From Streptomyces niveus (GTDB lineage Bacteria > Actinomycetota > Actinomycetes > Streptomycetales > Streptomycetaceae): 64,000 nt of DNA. Below, piece after piece: positions 52,314-61,729 of this stretch (the first letter of the stretch is position 1; each line of letters begins with the position of its first letter). The position numbers were made by a program, and so were the translations under genes. The stretch spans positions 1 through 64,000 of the forward strand of contig NZ_MDCR01000075.1 of assembly GCF_001723055.1 (NCBI RefSeq). The letters are read 5' to 3'. The notes under the pieces were generated by a model that was not told where the DNA came from, did not search any database, and was given only the letters and a program-made list of their open reading frames with translations.

Positions 52314-53119
52314 GACTTCCTGGCCTTCGCGGTGTGCGCCGCAACCCAGACGGCGACGGCGACCAGCGCGCCCAGACCGATGATCCAGGAGAACAGACCC
52401 TCACTGACCGGCCCGATTCCACCGAGCTTGAGCCCGCCGGGGTTGGCCGACGTACTGCTGTTCACGGACTCGATGTACTTGATGATGTCCTGCTTCTGCT
52501 GCTCGGGCATCGTCGAGTCGGGGAACGCGGGCATGTTCTGCGGACCGGTCAGCATCGCCTCGTACAGGTGCTTGGGAGTGACTCCCTCAAGCCCCGGGGC
52601 GTACTTGCCGTTCGTCAGAGCGCCGCCCTCACCACCGAAGTTGTGGCACTGGGCGCAGTTCGAGCGGAACAGTTCGCCACCCTTGGCGGCGTCCGCGCCC
52701 TGCGGGTTGTACTGCCCGGCGGTCGGGACCGAGGGCCCGGGGCCGAGCGAGGCGACGTACGCCGCGAGTTGGTCGATCTCCTTCTGGTCGTAGATGACCT
52801 TCTTCTTGGGTACCTGCGGGCCTGGCTGCTGCGCCGGCATCCGGCCGGTGCCGACCTGGAAGTCCACGGCGGCGGCGCCGACGCCGGTCAGCGACGGGCC
52901 GTCGGTCGTGCCCTGACCGCCGACGCCGTGGCAGCTCGCGCAGCCCACGGCGTACAGCTTCTTGCCCTCGTCGATGGCGAGGGACTGGGCGGTGTCGTCT
53001 GCCTGTGCCTTGCCCGCGGGCGCGAACGCGGCGTACAGCCCCCCGGTGGCCGCCAGCGCGAGGAGTAGGACGACGACCGCCGCCAACGGATGGCGTCGTC
53101 GTGCGGAGAGCTTTTTCAC
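52310..53119 (-). CDS. qcrC: diheme cytochrome c subunit of the bc1 complex
   Basis: A 269-residue protein with two CxxCH heme sites: Cys60-Cys63-His64 (CASCH) and Cys155-Cys158-His159 (CAQCH). An N-terminal hydrophobic segment (about residues 11-33) and a C-terminal one (FSWIIGLGALVAVAVWVAAHTAK) anchor it. Heme-iron Met candidates are in GRMPAQQPG and MPAFPDSTM. In actinobacteria this diheme protein passes electrons directly to CtaC and replaces soluble cytochrome c. The ctaE gene lies 77 bases upstream. Confidence 0.97.
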   Translation of the reverse strand: MKKLSARRRHPLAAVVVLLLALAATGGLYAAFAPAGKAQADDTAQSLAIDEGKKLYAVGCASCHGVGGQGTTDGPSLTGVGAAAVDFQVGTGRMPAQQPGPQVPKKKVIYDQKEIDQLAAYVASLGPGPSVPTAGQYNPQGADAAKGGELFRSNCAQCHNFGGEGGALTNGKYAPGLEGVTPKHLYEAMLTGPQNMPAFPDSTMPEQQKQDIIKYIESVNSSTSANPGGLKLGGIGPVSEGLFSWIIGLGALVAVAVWVAAHTAKARKS

Positions 53120-53196
53120 GGATTACCCCGGTGTCAGGATCTTCTGCGTCGGTGTTTCTGGGCGGTGTGCGAGGGCGCTTCGGGCGCTGTGGCCCG

Positions 53197-53817
53197 CTAC
53201 TTGATCAGGTAGATCGTGGCGAAGAGGCCGATCCAGACGACATCGACGAAGTGCCAGTAATAGGACACGACGATGGCGGCGGTTGCCTGTTCATGGGTGA
53301 ACCTCTTGGCCGCGTACGTTCTGCCGAGAACCAGCAGGAAGGCGATGAGACCGCCTGTCACGTGCAGACCATGGAAGCCGGTGGTCAGATAGAACGCGGA
53401 GCCGTACGCGTCGGACGAGAGCGAGAGGCCCTCGTGCTTGACGAGCTCCGTGTACTCGAAGATCTGACCGCCGATGAAGACCGCACCCATCACGAACGTG
53501 ATCACGAACCACGAGCGGAGCTTCTTCACGTCGCCCCGCTCCGCGGCGAAGACGCCGAGCTGGCAGGTGAGTGAGGAGAGCACCAGGATCGTGGTGTTCA
53601 CCGCGGAGAACGGGATGTTCAGCGAATCGGCCTTCTCCGACCAGAACGCATCCCCTGTCACCGACCGCAGGGTGAAGTACATCGCGAAGAGGGCCGCGAA
53701 GAACATCAGCTCGGAACTCAACCAGATGATCGTTCCGACACTGGTGAGGTTCGGCCGATTGACCGTCGGGTGCGCGTGCCCGGTTTCTACTGTCGTTGCT
53801 GTCGCCACGACCGACAT
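53197..53817 (-). CDS. ctaE: cytochrome c oxidase subunit III
   Basis: A 206-residue membrane subunit with five to six hydrophobic segments. Subunit III markers are [66 protein letters not shown] and [21 protein letters not shown]. It is the first gene of the ctaE-qcrCAB operon and is separated from ctaCDF by the L,D-transpeptidase and pseudo-receiver genes. The pseudo-receiver gene is divergent. Confidence 0.96.
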   Translation of the reverse strand: MSVVATATTVETGHAHPTVNRPNLTSVGTIIWLSSELMFFAALFAMYFTLRSVTGDAFWSEKADSLNIPFSAVNTTILVLSSLTCQLGVFAAERGDVKKLRSWFVITFVMGAVFIGGQIFEYTELVKHEGLSLSSDAYGSAFYLTTGFHGLHVTGGLIAFLLVLGRTYAAKRFTHEQATAAIVVSYYWHFVDVVWIGLFATIYLIK

Positions 53818-53991
53818 TATGTCGGTCGCTTATCCCGCCCTCACTCCCGGGGGTGCCCTTCGGAGTGTCAGCCGCTCCGGAGGGGAGGTGAGCCAGGACC
53901 GAACGGCCCCTCGCGACAGGGCCGGGACCCGTGCTGACATGGTGTCCGACGGAGTAGCATCCGCTGTCACGACGGACGTCACGGAGGAACA

Positions 53992-54393
53992 ATGCAGCCG
54001 ACCGCCACGGTCCTGGTCTACAGCGACAACGCGAACACCCGCGAGCAGGTGCGTACGGCAGCGGGCCGCCGGCCGGCCGCCGACCTGCCGCCGGTCGAGT
54101 ACATCGAGTGCGCGACGATGCACGCCGTGCTGAAGGTGCTCGACAAGGGTGGCGTCGACGCCTGTGTCTTCGACGGCGAGGCCACCCCCATCGGCGGGAT
54201 GGGTCTGTGCCGGCAGATCAAGGACGAGATCTTCAACTCCCCGCCCGTACTGCTGCTGATGGGCCGCCCGCAGGACGCCTGGCTGGCCACCTGGAGCCGC
54301 GCCGAGGCCGCTGTGACGCTGCCGGTGGAGCCGGTGGGCTTCCCGGAGGCGCTGGCCGCGCTGCTGCGCACCAGGCTCGCCGTGGAGGCCTGA
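53992..54393 (+). CDS. receiver-like (pseudo-receiver) protein
   Basis: A 133-residue CheY-fold protein. The outline VLVYSDNANTREQV, VDACVFDGEATPIGGMGLCRQIKDE (Asp61 at the usual phosphorylation position) and PPVLLLMGRPQDAWLATWSRAEAAVTLPVEPVGFPEAL follows a receiver, but the N-terminal acidic pair is reduced to SD and the conserved Lys of the KP motif is replaced by Val. It therefore probably does not signal by normal phosphotransfer. The ATG follows GGAGGA. It sits divergent to ctaE, and its place in the respiratory cluster suggests a link that I cannot prove. Confidence 0.75.
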   Translation: MQPTATVLVYSDNANTREQVRTAAGRRPAADLPPVEYIECATMHAVLKVLDKGGVDACVFDGEATPIGGMGLCRQIKDEIFNSPPVLLLMGRPQDAWLATWSRAEAAVTLPVEPVGFPEALAALLRTRLAVEA

Positions 54394-54426
54394 CGGCTCC
54401 GACCGGTCCGGTCGTCCCGGCTCGCG

Positions 54427-55680
54427 TCAGACCTGCGGGCGGAGCCGGGCGGCCTCCACCTGGCCGCCGCCGTCCTCGCTGGGGCCGACGAGGGCGCTGC
54501 CCTGGCGCCACTTGGCCCAGTCCAGGTTCCAGTCGCCGAAGCCGTTCCCGAACGGGTCCATGTCCTCGCCACCGCTGTTGACGACCTTGACGATGTCGCC
54601 TTCGCGGACGGTGTCGAAGAACCACTCGGCGTTGTCCGTGGACATGCCGACGCAGCCGTGGCTGACGTTCGCCGACCCCTGTGAGCCCACGGACCACGGG
54701 GCGGCGTGCACGTACTCACCGCTCCAGGTGACCCGCGTGGCCCAGTAGACGGGCAGGTCGTACCCCTCGCTGCTGCCCGCCGCGATGCCGACGCTGGTGC
54801 CGCGCATCCGTACGAACTGCTGCTTCTCCAGGATGACCTTGGTGCCGTTACGGGTCGAGAAGCCGGGCTTGCCGGTGGTCACCGGGATCGTTTTGATCTC
54901 CTCGCCGTTGCGCAGCACCGTCATGTGGTGCGTGCCGGCGTCGGCGATGGCTTCGAGCCGGTCGCCGGTGGTGATCTTCAGGGGCTTCACGGGGCCGCCG
55001 TACAGCTTGTTGCCGACCTTGATGCCGTCGAGGGTGCTGCTGACGCTGACGGACGCGTTGGCGGGCCAGTACTCCCTGGGCCGGAAGTGCAGCTTCTTGT
55101 CGTCGACCCAGTGCCAGGAGCCTTCGGCGGCGGGGCTGGAGCGGACCTTGAGACCCCGTTCGACGACGGCCCTGGCCGCCCTGTCCTTGACCGGCGCGCT
55201 CAGCTCCGCCGTGATGGGCTGGCCGACGCCGTACTTGCCCGCCTTGGGGCCGAAGGTGACGGAGAGGTTGCGCTTGACCGGGGACGTCTCGAAGTCGAGC
55301 GTACGGCTGCCGGGGGCGCCGTCCTCGTCCTCCGTGGCGACCTTGACGGTGTAGCGGGCGCCGGCGGCCAGCGGGGCCGTGGAGCGCCAGCGGGCCCCGT
55401 CCGCGGCGAGTTCGCCCGCCAGGTGGTGGCCGGCGGCGTCGGTGACGGTGACGTCGGTGATGCGTGCGTCGCCGCCCTTGGCGACGATTTCCAGAGGCTT
55501 GTCGGGGTTCGCCTTGGCGTCGCCCTTGGGTGCGTTCAGGGAGACCTGGTCGGCGGCGTCGTAGGGCTTTTCCGACAGCGGGTGGCCGTCCGGGCCGCCA
55601 CAGCCGGTCGCTACCGCCCCGAGGGACAGGACCAGCAGAGTGCAGCCGAGAACGGTGCGAAAGCGCGGCGTGTGGTTCAT
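54427..55680 (-). CDS. L,D-transpeptidase lipoprotein with Ig-like domains
   Basis: A 417-residue secreted enzyme. The signal segment TVLGCTLLVLSLGAVATGC ends in a lipobox Cys. Two Ig-like domains (about residues 45-245) lead to the YkuD catalytic domain with HAAPWSVGSQGSANVSHGCVGMS, where the Cys is the acyl-enzyme nucleophile, and a C-terminal extension. It cross-links peptidoglycan 3-3 and matches the mycobacterial Ldt layout. ATG 55680 is chosen; GTG 55686 is two codons earlier, and neither has a ribosome site. It lies between ctaF and the pseudo-receiver. Confidence 0.92.
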   Translation of the reverse strand: MNHTPRFRTVLGCTLLVLSLGAVATGCGGPDGHPLSEKPYDAADQVSLNAPKGDAKANPDKPLEIVAKGGDARITDVTVTDAAGHHLAGELAADGARWRSTAPLAAGARYTVKVATEDEDGAPGSRTLDFETSPVKRNLSVTFGPKAGKYGVGQPITAELSAPVKDRAARAVVERGLKVRSSPAAEGSWHWVDDKKLHFRPREYWPANASVSVSSTLDGIKVGNKLYGGPVKPLKITTGDRLEAIADAGTHHMTVLRNGEEIKTIPVTTGKPGFSTRNGTKVILEKQQFVRMRGTSVGIAAGSSEGYDLPVYWATRVTWSGEYVHAAPWSVGSQGSANVSHGCVGMSTDNAEWFFDTVREGDIVKVVNSGGEDMDPFGNGFGDWNLDWAKWRQGSALVGPSEDGGGQVEAARLRPQV

Positions 55681-55735
55681 ATGCACACGTTATGAAGAAT
55701 GTCCGGTTACGGCGCGCTGTGTGACTGCAAACGAG

Positions 55736-55775
55736 GGGCCCGGATCCACCTCAGGGGTGAGGGGGATCCGGGCCC
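55736..55775 (-). terminator. terminator of ctaCDF
   Basis: Perfect 12-base arms GGGCCCGGATCC and GGATCCGGGCCC (55736-55747, 55764-55775) lie 37 bases past the ctaF stop. They sit upstream of the L,D-transpeptidase start, separating the two transcripts. Confidence 0.85.
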
Positions 55776-55811
55776 GTTGCCTCGTGGACGGCCTCGCGCC
55801 GCCGTTTTCGG

Positions 55812-56210
55812 CTACTGGTTCTGGTTCTCTCCGCTGTAGTACTCGAAGACCCAGCCCCACAGCCCGATCAGGAGGATCGGGAAGGAGAAGAACAGCAGCC
55901 ACCAGCCGATGGCGATGGAGAGGAACGCGAGCGCGCCGCCGATGGCCAGCGAGAGCGGCTGCCAGCTGTGCGGGGAGAAGAACCCCACCTCGCCGGCCTC
56001 GTCCGCGACGTCGGCCTCCTTGTTGTCCTGCGCCATCGCGTCGACCCGCCGGGCCGTGAAGGCCAGGTAGAAGCCGATCATGAGGCTCAGGCCGAACGCC
56101 AGGAAGAGGGCGGTGGTACCGACCGGCTCCTTCGACCAGACGCCGTAGACGCCGGCGACGACGAGGATGAAGAGGCTCAGCCAGAGGAACATCCAGCCTT
56201 GGACCTTCAC
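55812..56210 (-). CDS. ctaF: cytochrome c oxidase subunit IV (actinobacterial)
   Basis: A 132-residue membrane protein with four hydrophobic segments (about residues 5-24, 32-50, 85-105 and 108-122). [22 protein letters not shown] at the start and [29 protein letters not shown] in the second half are the family signature. It is the small fourth subunit peculiar to actinobacterial aa3 oxidases. The start overlaps the ctaD stop by four bases. Confidence 0.95.
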   Translation of the reverse strand: MKVQGWMFLWLSLFILVVAGVYGVWSKEPVGTTALFLAFGLSLMIGFYLAFTARRVDAMAQDNKEADVADEAGEVGFFSPHSWQPLSLAIGGALAFLSIAIGWWLLFFSFPILLIGLWGWVFEYYSGENQNQ

Positions 56211-57946
56211 TTGCCGACCTCCTTGCCACCGAGCAGAGCGGCGTCCTTCTGTCCGTCGTTCTCAAGGTGTTCGAGCGCCGCGATCTCCGGGTGGTGCAGG
56301 TCGAACGCCGGGGATTCGGAGCGGATCCTCGGCAGCGTGAGGAAGTTGTGCCGGGGCGGCGGGCACGAAGTCGCCCATTCGAGTGACCGGCCGTAGCCCC
56401 ACGGGTCGTCCACCTCGACCTTCTTCCCGTACTTGGCGGTCTTCCAGACGTTGTAGAAGAACGGCAGGACCGACATGCCCAGCAGGAACGAGCTGATCGT
56501 GGAGATGGTGTTCAGCGCGGTGAATCCGTCGGCGGCGAGGTAGTCCGCGTAACGCCGCGGCATTCCCTCCGCCCCCAGCCAGTGCTGCACCAGGAACGTG
56601 CCGTGGAAGCCGATGAACAGCGTCCAGAAGGTGATCTTCCCGAGCCGTTCGTCGAGCATCTTGCCCGTCATCTTCGGCCACCAGAAATGGAATCCGGCGA
56701 ACATCGCGAACACCACCGTGCCGAAGACGACGTAGTGGAAGTGCGCGACGACGAAGTACGAGTCCGAGACATGGAAGTCCATCGGCGGCGACGCCAGGAT
56801 GACGCCGGTCAGACCACCGAAGGTGAAGGTGACCAGGAAGCCGATGGTCCAGAGCATCGGTGTCTCGAAGGACAACGAGCCTTTCCACATCGTGCCGATC
56901 CAGTTGAAGAACTTCACACCGGTCGGTACCGCGATCAGGAATGTCATGAAGGAGAAGAACGGCAGGAGTACGCCGCCCGTCACATACATGTGGTGCGCCC
57001 ACACCGTCACCGAGAGACCGGCGATGGCAATCGTCGCGCCGACCAGACCGATGTAACCGAACATGGGCTTCCGGCTGAACACCGGAATGATCTCGGAGAC
57101 GATGCCGAAGAACGGCAGCGCGATGATGTACACCTCTGGATGCCCGAAGAACCAGAACAGGTGTTGCCACAGCAACGCGCCTCCGTTGGAGGCGTCGAAG
57201 ATATGGGCACCGAATTTCCGGTCGGCCTCCAGGGCGAAGAGCGCGGCGGCCAGCACCGGGAAGGCCAGCAGGACCAGCACACCGGTCAGCAGCACGTTCC
57301 AGCAGAAGATCGGCATCCGGAACATCGTCATGCCGGGTGCGCGCATGCAGATGATCGTGGTGATGAAGTTGACCGAGCCGAGGATCGTGCCGAAGCCGGA
57401 GAAGGCCAGACCCATGATCCACAGGTCGGCGCCCACGCCCGGTGAACGGACCGCGTCCGACAGCGGGGAGTACGCGAACCAGCCGAAGTCCGCGGCGCCC
57501 TGCGGGGTGATGAAGCCGGCCACCGCGATGATCGAGCCGAACAGGTAGAGCCAGTAGGCGAACATGTTCAGCCGCGGGAACGCCACGTCGGGCGCGCCGA
57601 TCTGGAGCGGCATGATCCAGTTCGCGAATCCGGCGAACAGCGGCGTCGCGAACATCAGCAGCATGATCGTGCCGTGCATCGTGAACGCCTGGTTGAACTG
57701 CTCGTTCGACATGATCTGCGTGCCGGGACGGGCCAGCTCGGCGCGCATGAAGAGCGCGAGCACACCACCGATGCAGAAGAAGACGAACGACGTGACCAGG
57801 TAGAGCGTGCCGATCGTCTTGTGATCGGTGGTGGTCAGCCACTTCACGACAACAGCGCCCGGCTGCTTGCGCCGTACCGGCAGCTCGTTCTCGTACGAGT
57901 CGTCAGCTGCTGCGGCGGCACCCTTGGGTTCGTTGAGGATGCTCAC
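56207..57946 (-). CDS. ctaD: cytochrome c oxidase subunit I
   Basis: A 579-residue heme-copper oxidase core with twelve hydrophobic segments. Ligand motifs are [22 protein letters not shown] (heme a His), [22 protein letters not shown] (CuB His and cross-linked Tyr), [11 protein letters not shown] (CuB His pair) and [18 protein letters not shown] (heme a3 and a His). The GHPEVYI form with Glu places it in the A-type family. GTG start, overlapping the ctaC stop by four bases. Confidence 0.97.
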   Translation of the reverse strand: MSILNEPKGAAAAADDSYENELPVRRKQPGAVVVKWLTTTDHKTIGTLYLVTSFVFFCIGGVLALFMRAELARPGTQIMSNEQFNQAFTMHGTIMLLMFATPLFAGFANWIMPLQIGAPDVAFPRLNMFAYWLYLFGSIIAVAGFITPQGAADFGWFAYSPLSDAVRSPGVGADLWIMGLAFSGFGTILGSVNFITTIICMRAPGMTMFRMPIFCWNVLLTGVLVLLAFPVLAAALFALEADRKFGAHIFDASNGGALLWQHLFWFFGHPEVYIIALPFFGIVSEIIPVFSRKPMFGYIGLVGATIAIAGLSVTVWAHHMYVTGGVLLPFFSFMTFLIAVPTGVKFFNWIGTMWKGSLSFETPMLWTIGFLVTFTFGGLTGVILASPPMDFHVSDSYFVVAHFHYVVFGTVVFAMFAGFHFWWPKMTGKMLDERLGKITFWTLFIGFHGTFLVQHWLGAEGMPRRYADYLAADGFTALNTISTISSFLLGMSVLPFFYNVWKTAKYGKKVEVDDPWGYGRSLEWATSCPPPRHNFLTLPRIRSESPAFDLHHPEIAALEHLENDGQKDAALLGGKEVGK

Positions 57947-58905
57947 AGTTGTTTCTTCTCCGCATTCCTGGCCGGGTCCGTCAGCGCGATGCCCGACGGG
58001 ATGTAGCCGGTCTGCCCCTTGTCGGCCAGCTCCTTCAAGTGCTGCTGGTAGCGCTCCGGGGAGACGACCTTGACGTTGAAGAGCATCCGGGAGTGGTCGA
58101 CACCGCACAGCTCGGCGCACTTGCCCATGAAGGTGCCCTCCTTGTTCGGAGTCACCTCGAAGGCGTTGGTGTGGCCCGGGATGACGTCCTGCTTCATCAG
58201 GAACGGCACGACCCAGAAGGAGTGGATGACGTCACGTGACGTGAGGACGAACCGGACCTTCTCGCCCTTCGGCAGCCACAGGGTCGGACCCGGGTTGCCG
58301 TTCTGGGGATTCCGCGTGCCAGGGATTCCGGCGTCGTAGACGCCTTCGGCACCGGCGGGGAAGTCGTCCTGGAACTTCTGGGGGATGTCGCCGAGTTCCT
58401 TGGGGATCTCGGCGCCGGTGGAAGCCTTGCCGTCCACGTTCTCGACGTAGTTGAAGCCCCAGCTCCACTGGTAGCCGACCACGTTGATGGTGTGGGCGGG
58501 CTTGTCCTCCAGGGAGAGGAGCTTCGACTCGTCACGCGCGGTGAAGTAGAACAGCACCGACACGATGATGAGCGGAACGACCGTGTACAGGGCCTCGATG
58601 GGCATGTTGTAACGGGTCTGTGGTGGTACCTCCACCTTGGTGCGGCTGCGCCGGTGGAAGATGACACTCCACAGGATCAGCCCCCACACCAGGATGCCCG
58701 TGATGAGCGCTGCCGCCCACGAGCCCTGCCAGAGGGAGAGGATTCTGGGGGCCTCCTCGGTCACCGGTGTGGGCATTCCAAGGCGGGGGAAATCCTTGTA
58801 TGTGCAACCGGTGGCGGTCGCGAGGATCAGGCCCGCAGTCAGCACCTGCGGCAGCTTCCGCCGCATCGGGCGCCGCGACGAGCGGTCGGAGCCGTTGGGA
58901 CTCAC
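57943..58905 (-). CDS. ctaC: cytochrome c oxidase subunit II
   Basis: A 320-residue lipoprotein with a lipobox ending in ATATGC (about residue 34), two membrane helices (about 63-84 and 107-123) and a CuA cupredoxin domain. The CuA ligands are in [10 protein letters not shown] (His) and [15 protein letters not shown] (Cys, Glu, Cys, His, Met). GTG start behind GGGAAGGCG. First gene of ctaC-ctaD-ctaF. A palindrome at 58983-59011 lies in its promoter region. M. tuberculosis places ctaC in the same relation to the adenosine kinase gene. Confidence 0.97.
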   Translation of the reverse strand: MSPNGSDRSSRRPMRRKLPQVLTAGLILATATGCTYKDFPRLGMPTPVTEEAPRILSLWQGSWAAALITGILVWGLILWSVIFHRRSRTKVEVPPQTRYNMPIEALYTVVPLIIVSVLFYFTARDESKLLSLEDKPAHTINVVGYQWSWGFNYVENVDGKASTGAEIPKELGDIPQKFQDDFPAGAEGVYDAGIPGTRNPQNGNPGPTLWLPKGEKVRFVLTSRDVIHSFWVVPFLMKQDVIPGHTNAFEVTPNKEGTFMGKCAELCGVDHSRMLFNVKVVSPERYQQHLKELADKGQTGYIPSGIALTDPARNAEKKQL

Positions 58906-58982
58906 GTAGCGCCTTCCCGAGAGTCTCGCCCACGCGGCCGGCTGCGGCCGTCACGGTCGGTCGCCGGCCCTGACGCGGGCAG

Positions 58983-59011
58983 GGGTTTGGATGTTTATGC
59001 GGACCAAACCC
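58983..59011. promoter_or_regulatory. inverted repeat in the ctaC promoter region
   Basis: GGGTTTGG and CCAAACCC (58983-58990 and 59004-59011) are perfect eight-base arms 13 bases apart, in AT-richer surroundings, 78 bases before the ctaC start and 162 before the divergent gene. It may be an operator; I do not recognise the regulator. Confidence 0.45.
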
Positions 59012-59160
59012 TACTGGACGCAATTTGGGGTCGCGCATGGAGGGTGCCCAACGCGCCGTCCGGCACCCCGAAGGGGTGGAATGCCTGGCTCCGGGACACT
59101 TCTGACGCCCCCTCCACGGGCCGCCGGTGTCCCGGCGGGCCGGTGGCGCGCACGCTGGCT

Positions 59161-59166
59161 TAGCGT
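59161..59166 (+). promoter_or_regulatory. leaderless -10 box for the desulfurase-TusA gene
   Basis: TAGCGT lies six bases before GTG 59173, with no ribosome site. A 9-bp inverted repeat, CCGGGACAC/GTGTCCCGG (59091-59099, 59127-59135), lies just upstream. Confidence 0.5.
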
Positions 59167-59172
59167 GGCGGC

Positions 59173-60558
59173 GTGGCCTACTTCGACTCCGCGTCCTCCG
59201 CTCCGCTGCATCCCGTCGCACATCAGGCCCTGCAAGCCGCCCTGGACGAGGGCTGGGCGGATCCGGCCAGGCTCTACCGGGAGGGGCGGCGGGCCAGGCT
59301 GCTGCTGGACGCCGCGCGCGAGGCCGCGGCTGAGGCGGTGGGCTGTCGCCCCGACGAACTCGTCTTCACTCCTTCGGGGACGTACGCGGTGCACGCGGGA
59401 GTGGCCGGGGCGCGCGCGGCACGGCGGCGGGTCGGCGGTCATGTGGTGGTCTCGGCGGTCGAGCACTCGTCCGTGCTGCACGCCGCGCACGCGCGGGCCG
59501 CCGACGGGGCGGACGCGGACGTGACGGAGGTGCCGGCGGACCGTACGGGAGCGGTGTCCCCGGAGACCTACGCGGCGGCCCTGCGCACCGACACGGCGCT
59601 CGCCTGCCTCCAGTCGGCCAACCACGAGGTCGGCACCGTGCAGCCGGTCGCGGCGGTCGCCGAGGCGTGCCGGGCGGCCGGGGTGCCGCTGCTGGTGGAC
59701 GCGGCGCAGTCGCTGGCGTGGGGGCCGGTGGACGGGGCGTGGTCGTTGCTGACCGCGAGCGCGCACAAGTGGGGCGGACCCGCCGGGGTGGGACTGCTGG
59801 CCGTACGCAAGGGGGTGCGGTTCGCGCCCCAAGGCCCGGTGGACGAGCGGGAGTCGGGGCGGGTGCCCGGTTTCGAGAACCTGCCGGCGATCGTGGCCGC
59901 CGCCGCGTCGCTGCGCGCGGTACGGGCCGGGGCCGAGGCCGAGGCGGCCAGGCTGCGGACGCTGGTGGACCGGATCCGGGCGCGGGTGCCGGAACTGGTC
60001 CCCGATGTCGAGGTGGTGGGCGATCCGGTGCTCCGGCTCCCCCATCTCGTCACCTTCTCCTGTCTCTATGTCGACGGGGAGACTCTGCTGCACGCCCTGG
60101 ACGAGGCGGACTTCTCCGTGTCGTCGGGCTCCTCCTGCACGAGCGGCACGCTGACACCGAGCCATGTGCTGCGGGCGATGGGGGTGCTCTCGGAGGGCAA
60201 CGTCCGGGTGTCGCTGCCGTCCGGTACGGCCGAGGCGGAGGTGGACCGCTTCCTGTCGGTGCTGCCGGGGCTGGTCGCGGGCGTACGGGAGCGGCTGGGC
60301 GCGCCCGTCGGTCCCGCCGCGCGGACGGGGGCCGCGGCGGACGCGCCCTCGCTCGTCGTGGACGCGCTGGGCAAGCTGTGCCCGATCCCGGTGATCGAGC
60401 TGGCGAAGGTGATCGGGGATGTGCCGGTGGGCGGCACGGTGACGGTGCTCTCCGACGACGAGGCCGCCCGCCTGGACATCCCGGCCTGGTGCGAGATGCG
60501 CGGCCACGAGTACGGCGGCCGGCAGGGCACCGCGTACCTGGTGCGCCGCCTCGTCTGA
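59173..60558 (+). CDS. cysteine desulfurase fused to a TusA-like sulfurtransferase domain
   Basis: A 461-residue fusion. Residues 1-375 are an IscS/NifS-type class V enzyme: AYFDSASSAPLHPVAHQAL at the start, HVVVSAVEHSSVLHAA, LVDAAQSLAWGPV, the PLP Lys199 in ASAHKWGGPAGVGLL, and the sulfur-accepting Cys322 in SSGSSCTSGTLTPSHVL. Residues 393-461 are a TusA (SirA) domain with VVDALGKLCPIPVIELAKVI and its persulfide Cys403 in the CPIP motif. Sulfur could thus pass within one chain for tRNA thiolation, molybdopterin or related uses. The GTG start seems leaderless. It is convergent with adoK across a strong terminator. Confidence 0.9.
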   Translation: MAYFDSASSAPLHPVAHQALQAALDEGWADPARLYREGRRARLLLDAAREAAAEAVGCRPDELVFTPSGTYAVHAGVAGARAARRRVGGHVVVSAVEHSSVLHAAHARAADGADADVTEVPADRTGAVSPETYAAALRTDTALACLQSANHEVGTVQPVAAVAEACRAAGVPLLVDAAQSLAWGPVDGAWSLLTASAHKWGGPAGVGLLAVRKGVRFAPQGPVDERESGRVPGFENLPAIVAAAASLRAVRAGAEAEAARLRTLVDRIRARVPELVPDVEVVGDPVLRLPHLVTFSCLYVDGETLLHALDEADFSVSSGSSCTSGTLTPSHVLRAMGVLSEGNVRVSLPSGTAEAEVDRFLSVLPGLVAGVRERLGAPVGPAARTGAAADAPSLVVDALGKLCPIPVIELAKVIGDVPVGGTVTVLSDDEAARLDIPAWCEMRGHEYGGRQGTAYLVRRLV

Positions 60559-60571
60559 GCGTGGACCCCAC

Positions 60572-60602
60572 GCGCGTGCCGCTCGCGTGGAGCGGCACGC
60601 GC
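60572..60602. terminator. bidirectional terminator between desulfurase-TusA and adoK
   Basis: Perfect 13-base arms (60572-60584 and 60590-60602) with a GCGTG loop lie between the two convergent stops. Confidence 0.8.
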
Positions 60603-60625
60603 CGGGGCGTGCCGGTGCGGGGCGC

Positions 60626-61600
60626 CTACCCCAGGTGTGAGCGGACCTCGTTGGCGGCCTCGTCGCCGTACGCCTTGGTGAAGCGGTCCATGAAGTTGTT
60701 CCGGCGCAGCGTGTACTCCTGGGTGCCGACCGTCTCGATGACCAGGGTCGCGACCATGCAGCCCACCTGCGCGGCCCGCTCCAGGCTCACGCCCCAGGCG
60801 AGACCGGACAGGAATCCGGCGCGGAAGGCGTCGCCGACGCCGGTCGGGTCGAGCTTGGCCGTCTCCTCGGCGCAGCCGACCTCGATCAGCTCGGCGCCGG
60901 CGCGCTCGATCCGCACACCGCGCGAGCCGAGCGTGGTGACGCGGTGGCCGACCCTGGCCAGGATCTCGGCGTCGGTCCAGCCGGTCTTGGACTCGATGAG
61001 CCCCTTCTCGTACTCGTTGGAGAAGAGATACGTCGCACCGTCGAGCAGCAGCCTGATCTCGTCGCCGTCCATCCGCGCGATCTGCTGCGAGAAGTCCGCG
61101 GCGAACGGGATGGACCTGGCGCGGCACTCCTCGGTGTGGCGGAGCATCGCCTCCGGGTCGTCGGCGCCGATCAGGACCAGGTCGAGTCCGCCGACCCGGT
61201 CGGCGACCGACTTCAGTTCGATCTGGCGGGCCTCGCTCATGGCGCCGGTGTAGAAGGAGCCGATCTGGTTGTGGTCGGCGTCGGTCGTGCAGACGAAGCG
61301 CGCGGTGTGCAGCACCTCGGAGACCCGGACGGACGCGGTGTCGACGCCGTGGCGGTCGAGCCAGGCGCGGTACTCCTCGAAGTCGGGGCCGACGGCGCCG
61401 ACCAGGATCGGCGCGGTTCCGAGCTGGCCCATGCCGAAGCAGATGTTGGCGCCGACACCGCCCCGGCGTACGTCGAGGTTGTCGACGAGGAAGGAAAGCG
61501 AGACCGTGTGCAGCTGGTCCCCGACCAACTGGTCGGCGAAGCGACCGGGGAAGGTCATGAGGTGGTCAGTGGCGATGGAGCCGGTGACTGCGATTCTCAC
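60626..61600 (-). CDS. adoK: adenosine kinase (PfkB family)
   Basis: A 324-residue PfkB-fold kinase that is very close in pattern to M. tuberculosis adenosine kinase Rv2202c: AVTGSIATDHLMTFPGRFADQL at the N-terminus, SLSFLVDNLDVRRGGVGANICFGMGQLG, HTARFVCTTDADHNQIGSFYTGAMSEARQIEL, AADFSQQIARMDGDEIRLLLDGATYLFSNEYE, and the anion hole with catalytic Asp in LDPTGVGDAFRAGFLSGLAWG. It phosphorylates adenosine to AMP. Most databases would name it only carbohydrate kinase. ATG 61600 follows CAGGAGCAG. Confidence 0.88.
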   Translation of the reverse strand: MRIAVTGSIATDHLMTFPGRFADQLVGDQLHTVSLSFLVDNLDVRRGGVGANICFGMGQLGTAPILVGAVGPDFEEYRAWLDRHGVDTASVRVSEVLHTARFVCTTDADHNQIGSFYTGAMSEARQIELKSVADRVGGLDLVLIGADDPEAMLRHTEECRARSIPFAADFSQQIARMDGDEIRLLLDGATYLFSNEYEKGLIESKTGWTDAEILARVGHRVTTLGSRGVRIERAGAELIEVGCAEETAKLDPTGVGDAFRAGFLSGLAWGVSLERAAQVGCMVATLVIETVGTQEYTLRRNNFMDRFTKAYGDEAANEVRSHLG

Positions 61601-61717
61601 GGCTGACTGCTCCTGTTGAGGAGGACTGGTGGACAGCTCACGCTATCGGGTCGGTCCAGGAGCTTCGAAACGGCGAACTACCCGATAGTACGGCTTTCCT
61701 CCCGACCCTTACGTGCT

Positions 61718-61723
61718 TACGGT
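61718..61723 (+). promoter_or_regulatory. leaderless -10 box for the small ORF at 61730
   Basis: TACGGT lies six bases before the ATG, and no ribosome site is present. The sequence before it is AT-richer than its surroundings. Confidence 0.45.
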
Positions 61724-61729
61724 GCGTAC

